Positions 59,296-64,000 of a DNA stretch of 64,000 nt are shown one piece after another. A program made the position numbers and the translations under genes. Origin of the DNA: AP-15 sp963781215 (lineage in GTDB: Bacteria; Pseudomonadota; Alphaproteobacteria; ATCC43930; CGMCC-115725); the NCBI GenBank assembly GCA_963781215.1, contig CAWAFE010000028.1:1-64000 (forward strand). Direction: 5' to 3'. Below the pieces are notes generated by a model that was not told the origin of the DNA, ran no database searches, and worked only from the letters and a program-made list of their open reading frames with translations. Position 1 is the stretch's first letter. Each line of letters opens with the position of its first letter.

Positions 59296-60642
59296 TCATC
59301 CGCGCCGCCCCCGCAGCTTCGCCCTCCTGATCAGCCCCTCGTACTGATGCGCCAGGAGGTGCGAGTGGATTTGCGCGACGGTGTCCATCGTGACGCTGAC
59401 GACGATCAGGAGGCTCGTCCCGCCGAAATAGAATGGCACCGAATATTCCGAGATCAGGATCTCGGGAAGGATGCACACCGCCGAGAGATAGGCCGCGCCG
59501 ATGACGGTCAGGCGGGTGAGGATGTAGTCGAGGTAGTCGGCGGTGTTCTTGCCGGGCCGGATGCCGGGAATGAAGCCGCCGTATTTGCGCAGATTGTCGG
59601 CTGTCTCGGACGGGTTGAAGACGATCGCGGTATAGAAGAAGCAGAAGAAGACGATCAGGCCGACATAGAGCGCCATATAGAGCGGCCGGCCATGCGCGAG
59701 ATAGGCGGTGATCTCGCCGAACCAGCCGAGGCTCTGCCCGTTCGCCTGGAAATTCGCGACCGTCGCCGGCAGCAGCAGCAGCGAGGAAGCAAAGATCGGC
59801 GGGATCACGCCCGAGGTGTTGATCTTCAGCGGCAAATGTGAGGCCTCGCCGCCGAACATCTTGTTGCCGCTCTGCCGTTTTGGATACTGGATCAGGATGC
59901 GGCGCTGCGCCCGCTCCATGAAGACGATAAAGGCGACGACGCCGATCGACACGACCAGAAAAACGATGATGAAGAAGCTCGAGATCGCGCCGGTGCGGCC
60001 CAGCTCCAAGGTCGAAGCCAGGGCATGCGGCAAATTGGCGACGATGCCGGCAAAGATGATCAGCGAGATGCCGTTGCCGACGCCGCGCGCGGTGATCTGC
60101 TCGCCGAGCCACATCAGGAAGACGGTGCCCCCGACCAGGGTTACGACGGTGACCAGGCGGAAGAACAGGCCGGGGTCGAGCACCGCGGTTTCCGCCCCGG
60201 AATGCATGCCTTCGAGCCCGATGGCGATGCCGTAGGCCTGGACCGCGGCCAGCAACACGGTGCCGAAGCGGGTGTATTGGTTCAGCTTTTTGCGCCCGCT
60301 CTCGCCTTCCTTCTTCAGCGTTTCGAGGGTCGGGGAGACCGCGGTCAGCAGCTGAATGATGATCGAGGACGAGATATAGGGCATGATGTTGAGGGCAAAG
60401 ATCGTCATGCGCCCGAGCGCGCCGCCCGAGAACATGTCGAACATGCCGAGAATGCCGCCGGCGTTGCGCGCAAAGATGTCGTGCAGGATAGCGGGGTCGA
60501 TGCCCGGGATCGGGATGTAGGTGCCGAGCCGGTAGATCACCAGCGCGCCAAGGGTGAACCAGATGCGGCTCTTGAGCTCGGTCGCCTTGGTAAAGGCGGA
60601 GAAATTGATGCTGGCAGCGAGTTGCTCGGCGGCTGACGCCAT
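59296..60642 (-). CDS. secY: Preprotein translocase subunit SecY
   Basis: 448 residues with ten hydrophobic segments. Diagnostic parts are LVIYRLGTYIPIPGIDPAIL, FALNIMPYISSSIIIQLLTA, LNQYTRFGTVLLAAVQAYGI, QRRILIQYPKRQSGNKMFGG (cytoplasmic loop C4), LPLKINTSGVIPPIFASSLL and NLRKYGGFIPGIRPGKNTAD (C5 loop with the Arg that contacts SecA or the ribosome). It forms the protein-conducting channel. Located between rplO and adk as expected. Confidence 0.97.
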   Translation of the reverse strand: MASAAEQLAASINFSAFTKATELKSRIWFTLGALVIYRLGTYIPIPGIDPAILHDIFARNAGGILGMFDMFSGGALGRMTIFALNIMPYISSSIIIQLLTAVSPTLETLKKEGESGRKKLNQYTRFGTVLLAAVQAYGIAIGLEGMHSGAETAVLDPGLFFRLVTVVTLVGGTVFLMWLGEQITARGVGNGISLIIFAGIVANLPHALASTLELGRTGAISSFFIIVFLVVSIGVVAFIVFMERAQRRILIQYPKRQSGNKMFGGEASHLPLKINTSGVIPPIFASSLLLLPATVANFQANGQSLGWFGEITAYLAHGRPLYMALYVGLIVFFCFFYTAIVFNPSETADNLRKYGGFIPGIRPGKNTADYLDYILTRLTVIGAAYLSAVCILPEILISEYSVPFYFGGTSLLIVVSVTMDTVAQIHSHLLAHQYEGLIRRAKLRGRRG

Positions 60643-60677
60643 TTAGCTCATCCCTCACCAAAAGCCGGCCGATGCGG

Positions 60678-61181
60678 TCAGGCCGATGCCGTCGCCTCCG
60701 CTTTCGGCTTCTTCGTCCGGCCGGCTTGCACGATGACCTTGCCGCCGGCCTTCTCGACCGCGGTGATTGCCGCCTTCGAGGCGCCGGCGACCTCGATTGT
60801 GATCGCGGCTCGCAGCTCGCCCTTGGCGAGCAGCCGGATGCCGTCGCCCTTCCGGCGCAGCACGCCCGACTTCACGAGGCTCGCGCCGTCGAGCGTGCCG
60901 TCGGCCGGCAGCTTGCCGTCGTCGAGCGCCGTCTGCAGGCGCCCGAGGTTGACGATCTTGAAGTCCTTCTGGAACATCTTGTTGCCAAAGCCGCGCTTGG
61001 GCAGCCGGCGATGCAGCGGCGTCTGGCCACCTTCAAAGCCGTTGAGGGCGACGCCGCTGCGTGCGGTCTGGCCCTTGCCGCCGCGCCCCGCCGTCTTGCC
61101 TTTGCCCGAGCCGATGCCGCGGCCGACCCGCTTGGCGCGGTAATGGGCGCCCGGATTGTCTCGGATTTCGTTGAGCTTCAT
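60678..61181 (-). CDS. rplO: Large ribosomal subunit protein uL15
   Basis: 167 residues. MKLNEIRDNPGAHYRAKRVG, GRGIGSGKGKTAGRGGKGQT, RSGVALNGFEGGQTPLHRRL and PKRGFGNKMFQKDF are canonical. A Lys/Ala-rich tail ends KAEATASA. It is 35 bases upstream of secY. Confidence 0.97.
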   Translation of the reverse strand: MKLNEIRDNPGAHYRAKRVGRGIGSGKGKTAGRGGKGQTARSGVALNGFEGGQTPLHRRLPKRGFGNKMFQKDFKIVNLGRLQTALDDGKLPADGTLDGASLVKSGVLRRKGDGIRLLAKGELRAAITIEVAGASKAAITAVEKAGGKVIVQAGRTKKPKAEATASA

Positions 61182-61215
61182 GCCTCGCCACCTTGCGCCG
61201 CGAAAGGGCGGCCCG

Positions 61216-61407
61216 TCACGCTTGTTCTTCGACCCGCACCAGATGCTTGACCTTGTCGATCATGCCGCGCACCGCCGGCGTGTCCTCGAGGACGCGGCGG
61301 CGATGGAGCTTGTTGAGCCCGAGCCCTTTGAGCGTCGCCTCCTGGTCCCACCGGCGGCCGATCGGGCTCCCGGTCTGCACGACCGTGACCGTCTTTCCGC
61401 CCTCCAT
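61216..61407 (-). CDS. rpmD: Large ribosomal subunit protein uL30
   Basis: 63 residues, usual length. VTVVQTGSPIGRRWDQEATL and KGLGLNKLHRRRVLEDTPAV then RGMIDKVKHLVRV are diagnostic of uL30. The ATG shares one base with the rpsE stop (TGATG), so translation is coupled. Confidence 0.96.
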   Translation of the reverse strand: MEGGKTVTVVQTGSPIGRRWDQEATLKGLGLNKLHRRRVLEDTPAVRGMIDKVKHLVRVEEQA

Positions 61408-62021
61408 CAGGCCGGCTCCCGTGCTTCTGCGTCGCGGCGGCCGAAGATCTCGCCGACCTTCTTGCCGCGCCGCGCTGCGACCGCGCGCGGGCTGGTCGCT
61501 CGGGTCAATGCGACAAAGGTCGCCTTGATCATATTGTGCGGGTTTGGGCTGCCGATCGATTTCGCCACCACGTCATGGACGCCGAGCGCCTCGAAGATCG
61601 CCCGCATCGGGCCGCCGGCGATGATCCCGGTCCCCGGTTTGGCGGCGCGGACGATCACATGGCCGGCGCCGTAGCTGCTGACGATGTCATGGTGCAGGGT
61701 GCGGCCTTCGCGCAGCGGCACGCGGATCATGCCGCGCCGCGCCTGCTCCGTCGCCTTGCGGATTGCCTCGGGCACCTCGCGCGCCTTGCCGGCGCCATAG
61801 CCGACCCGGCCCTTGCGATCGCCGACGACGACGAGCGCCGCAAAGCCAAAGCGCCGGCCGCCTTTCACCACCTTGGCGACGCGATTGATGTTGACGAGTT
61901 TTTCGGTGAACTCGCTCTCCTCGCGGTCGCGCCCCTGCCGGTCGCCGTCGCCTCGCCCTCGGCGGTCTCCCGGGCCGCGTGACGGGGTGCGCGTCGGCGT
62001 GCGTGTCTGGGTGCGTGCCAT
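61407..62021 (-). CDS. rpsE: Small ribosomal subunit protein uS5
   Basis: 204 residues. The N-terminal 35 residues are an Arg/Thr-rich extension (MARTQTRTPTRTPSRGPGDR). The core has EFTEKLVNINRVAKVVKGGR, RFGFAALVVVGDRKGRVGYG, GAGHVIVRAAKPGTGIIAGG and SIGSPNPHNMIKATFVAL, typical uS5. The start at 62021 fits the spacing to rplR (10 bases). Confidence 0.96.
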   Translation of the reverse strand: MARTQTRTPTRTPSRGPGDRRGRGDGDRQGRDREESEFTEKLVNINRVAKVVKGGRRFGFAALVVVGDRKGRVGYGAGKAREVPEAIRKATEQARRGMIRVPLREGRTLHHDIVSSYGAGHVIVRAAKPGTGIIAGGPMRAIFEALGVHDVVAKSIGSPNPHNMIKATFVALTRATSPRAVAARRGKKVGEIFGRRDAEAREPA

Positions 62022-62031
62022 GTTGGCCCTT

Positions 62032-62397
62032 TCAAAAATCGAGGCCGCCCTCGCGGGCGGCATCGGCCAGGGCTTTGACCCGGCCGTGAAACAGATAGGC
62101 TCCGCGGTCGAAGACGACCCGCTCGACCCCCGCCGCCTTGGCCCGCTCAGCGAGCAGCTTGCCGACCGCGCCGGCCGCGGCGATGTCGGTGCCCTTGGAG
62201 AGGCTCGCGCGCAACCCGGCGTCGAGGCTCGAGGCCGCCGCCAGGGTCCGCCCGGCCGTATCGTCGATGACCTGGGCATAGATATGCTTCGACGAGCGGA
62301 AAACCGACAGGCGCGGCCGGCCGTTCGCGAGCCGGCGCAGATTCGCCCGCACCCGCTGTCGCCGGCGCAGGAAGAGGGCTTTGGCTTTCTCGGACAT
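62032..62397 (-). CDS. rplR: Large ribosomal subunit protein uL18
   Basis: 121 residues. RRQRVRANLRRLANGRPRLS, VFRSSKHIYAQVIDDTAGRT, AAAGAVGKLLAERAKAAGVE and VVFDRGAYLFHGRVKALADA are the family signature that binds 5S rRNA. It begins 4 bases after the rplF stop. Confidence 0.97.
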   Translation of the reverse strand: MSEKAKALFLRRRQRVRANLRRLANGRPRLSVFRSSKHIYAQVIDDTAGRTLAAASSLDAGLRASLSKGTDIAAAGAVGKLLAERAKAAGVERVVFDRGAYLFHGRVKALADAAREGGLDF

Positions 62398-62401
62398 CGG
62401 C

Positions 62402-62935
62402 TTACTTCTTCTTGCCTTCCTTGCGGCGCACGGTCTCGGTCGAATATTTGATACCCTTGCCCTTATAGGGCTCGGGCGGGCGATAGGCGCGGATCTCGGC
62501 GGCGACCTGGCCGACGCGCTGGCGATCGAATCCGCTCACCGCGATCAGGGTCGGCCGCTCGCAGGCGATCGTGATATCGTCGGGGATCGGGAACGCGATG
62601 TCATGGCTGTAGCCGAGCTGCAGGTTCAGCGTCTTCCCCTGTACGGCGGCGCGATAGCCCACACCGTTGATCTCGAGGCCAACGGTAAAGCCCTGCGACA
62701 CCCCGGTGACCATGTTGCTGACCAGCGCCCGGGTCGACCCCCACATCGCCCGCGCCTGCTTGCTCTCGCTGTTGGGGGCGACGGTGATCGCACCATCGCC
62801 GATCGTGGCGGTCACATCGTTGCTGACAACGAGGCTCGAGGTCCCGAGCCTGCCCTTGGCGGTCAAGTTGCGGCCCGCGAGCCTGACCTCGACGCCCTCG
62901 GGGATCGGTACCGGATTTTTGCCGATGCGTGACAT
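62402..62935 (-). CDS. rplF: Large ribosomal subunit protein uL6
   Basis: 177 residues from ATG 62935 (MSRIGKNPVPIPEGVEVRLA), preceded by GAGGATTGGTC. It has QARAMWGSTRALVSNMVTGV, SQGFTVGLEINGVGYRAAVQ and the C-terminal YRPPEPYKGKGIKYSTETVR then RKEGKKK. All are canonical for uL6. Confidence 0.97.
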   Translation of the reverse strand: MSRIGKNPVPIPEGVEVRLAGRNLTAKGRLGTSSLVVSNDVTATIGDGAITVAPNSESKQARAMWGSTRALVSNMVTGVSQGFTVGLEINGVGYRAAVQGKTLNLQLGYSHDIAFPIPDDITIACERPTLIAVSGFDRQRVGQVAAEIRAYRPPEPYKGKGIKYSTETVRRKEGKKK

Positions 62936-62944
62936 GACCAATCC

Positions 62945-63343
62945 TCAAAACACGCGGCAGAGCACCTCGCCGCCGACCTTGGCGGCGCGGGCCTCGTTGT
63001 CCGACATAACGCCGCGCGGGGTCGACAGGATGGAAATCCCGAGCCCGTTGTAGATCCGCGGCAAATCGGCGATCCCGGAATAGATCCGCCGGCCCGGCTT
63101 CGAGACCCGCGAGATCTCGCGGATAACGGGCTCGCCATCGACGTATTTCAACTCGATCTTGAGCTCGGCGACCCCGGGTCTGATGTCCTCGCGGCTAAAG
63201 CCGCGGATGTAGCCCTCGCGCTTCAATACTTCGAGCACATTGGCGCGGATCTTGGAGGCCGGCGAGGCGACGACGGCTTGCCGTGCGTGCTGGCCGTTGC
63301 GGATCCGCGTCAGCATATCGCCCAAGGGGTCGCTCATCGTCAT
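62945..63343 (-). CDS. rpsH: Small ribosomal subunit protein uS8
   Basis: 132 residues. SDPLGDMLTRIRNGQHARQA, REGYIRGFSREDIRPGVAEL and GLGISILSTPRGVMSDNEAR (the C-terminal rRNA-binding STxxGVM motif) are diagnostic. The first ATG is taken because GGGAGCG precedes it; a second ATG lies two codons on. Confidence 0.97.
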   Translation of the reverse strand: MTMSDPLGDMLTRIRNGQHARQAVVASPASKIRANVLEVLKREGYIRGFSREDIRPGVAELKIELKYVDGEPVIREISRVSKPGRRIYSGIADLPRIYNGLGISILSTPRGVMSDNEARAAKVGGEVLCRVF

Positions 63344-63356
63344 GGCCGCGCTCCCG

Positions 63357-63662
63357 CTACCAGCTCGACTTGACCATGCCAGGGATCTGCCCGGCCGAGG
63401 CGAGCTCGCGCAGAGCGATCCGCGAAATCCGGAACTTTCGGTAATAGCCCCGCGGCCGGCCGGTCAGCGAGCATCGGTTGCGGATTCGGGTCTGCGAGCT
63501 GTTGCGCGGCAATTCGGCGAGCTTCAGCTGCGCGGCAAACCGTTCCTCGGGTGGTGCCGAGCGGTCGCGCGCCAACGTCTTCAGCCGTAGCCGCTTTCGG
63601 GTGACGCGCTTGGCCAGCTGCGTCCGCCGGGCATTCTTCTCGATCGAGCTTTTTTTCGCCAT
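63357..63662 (-). CDS. rpsN: Small ribosomal subunit protein uS14
   Basis: 101 residues, the long zinc-free type: MAKKSSIEKNARRTQLAKRV, then RNRCSLTGRPRGYYRKFRIS and RIALRELASAGQIPGMVKSS. The Cys residues of the zinc-binding form are lacking, as usual in alphaproteobacteria. It lies between rplE and rpsH. Confidence 0.97.
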   Translation of the reverse strand: MAKKSSIEKNARRTQLAKRVTRKRLRLKTLARDRSAPPEERFAAQLKLAELPRNSSQTRIRNRCSLTGRPRGYYRKFRISRIALRELASAGQIPGMVKSSW

Positions 63663-63683
63663 CAGGCCGGACTCCCGATACTG

Positions 63684-64000
63684 TCAGTTCGCAAACGGCA
63701 TTTCGAACGCGGCGAGCAGCGCCTTCGCTTCCGCATCGGTCTTCGCTGTCGTCGTGACGACGACGTTCATGCCGCGCATCGCATCGGCGCGGTCGTAGTC
63801 GATCTCGGGGAAGACGATCTGCTCGCGCAGGCCGAGGGCGAAATTGCCGCGCCCGTCGAAGCTCCTGCCCGAGATGCCGCGAAAGTCGCGCACCCGCGGC
63901 AATGCCACCGTGATCAGCCGGTCGAGGAACTCGTACATCCGCTGGCGGCGCAGGGTGACCTTACAGCCGATCGGCATGCCCTCGCGCAGTTTGAAGGTGG
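63684..64000 (-). CDS. rplE: Large ribosomal subunit protein uL5, 5' end outside the window
   Basis: The visible C-terminal portion reads FKLREGMPIGCKVTLRRQRM, YEFLDRLITVALPRVRDFRG, SFDGRGNFALGLREQIVFPE and IDYDRADAMRGMNVVVTTTA, unmistakably uL5, which binds 5S rRNA. The frame stays open to the window edge; about 80 N-terminal residues are missing. Confidence 0.96.
   Translation of the reverse strand, partial: TFKLREGMPIGCKVTLRRQRMYEFLDRLITVALPRVRDFRGISGRSFDGRGNFALGLREQIVFPEIDYDRADAMRGMNVVVTTTAKTDAEAKALLAAFEMPFAN

Overview
The window looks like chromosomal DNA of a GC-rich alphaproteobacterium, most likely a soil or water member of the Rhodospirillales/Hyphomicrobiales type. The lineage call rests on the S10/spc/alpha ribosomal gene order, on protein families such as TRAP and Liv transporters, CaiB/BaiF CoA-transferases and GMC oxidases, and on GC-rich third codon positions. 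The order-level guess is weak. I saw no rRNA, tRNA or CRISPR array.

Layout. 0-4.6 kb: a CmcJ/NvfI-type oxidoreductase gene, a compound palindrome, and a decayed IS91-like transposase beside a tyrosine recombinase. 4.7-17.4 kb: catabolic and redox genes (SDR, acyl-CoA dehydrogenase, two GMC oxidoreductases, DNA polymerase IV, a RutE-like nitroreductase, NIPSNAP, esterase) mixed with remnants of an integrase, a class III cyclase and an ECF sigma factor. 17.8-27.7 kb: a TPR protein, a DsrE-like secreted protein, a broken wHTH-TolB-TPR regulator, purH (frameshifted), an SDR, an aldo/keto reductase, and an ArsB/NhaD-type permease directly followed by an orphan TRAP binding protein. 28-36.5 kb is an accessory zone. 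It holds a CBS protein, a trypsin-like protease between direct repeats, a FitAB-like toxin-antitoxin pair between two copies of a thiolase gene end, a low-GC island coding for a large secreted coiled-coil protein, and an ATP-grasp gene split by a palindromic element.

36.5-50.6 kb: two metal-dependent hydrolases around a 3-hydroxyisobutyrate-dehydrogenase-like gene, a hybrid histidine kinase, a complete five-gene branched-chain amino acid type ABC transporter, a GST, a methyltransferase (frameshifted), a CaiB-type CoA-transferase and a CBS-BON protein (frameshifted). 50.7-64 kb, all on the minus strand: rplE(partial)-rpsN-rpsH-rplF-rplR-rpsE-rpmD-rplO-secY-adk, then nitrilase-FAD oxidase-trpB2, then rpsM-rpsK-rpoA-rplQ, a 41-residue membrane peptide gene and a dadA-like gene. 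The three metabolic genes sit between adk and rpsM, which are normally adjacent.

A striking property of the window is the number of genes carrying one or more single-base frameshifts or in-frame stops, including purH. Ribosomal genes are intact. This fits either real decay or uncorrected indel errors in the assembly, and the two cannot be told apart from the sequence alone. The least explained items are the low-GC secreted protein (31.7-35.6 kb), the permease/TRAP-binding-protein pair (25.2-27.7 kb), and the insertion into the ribosomal cluster (54.7-58.6 kb).
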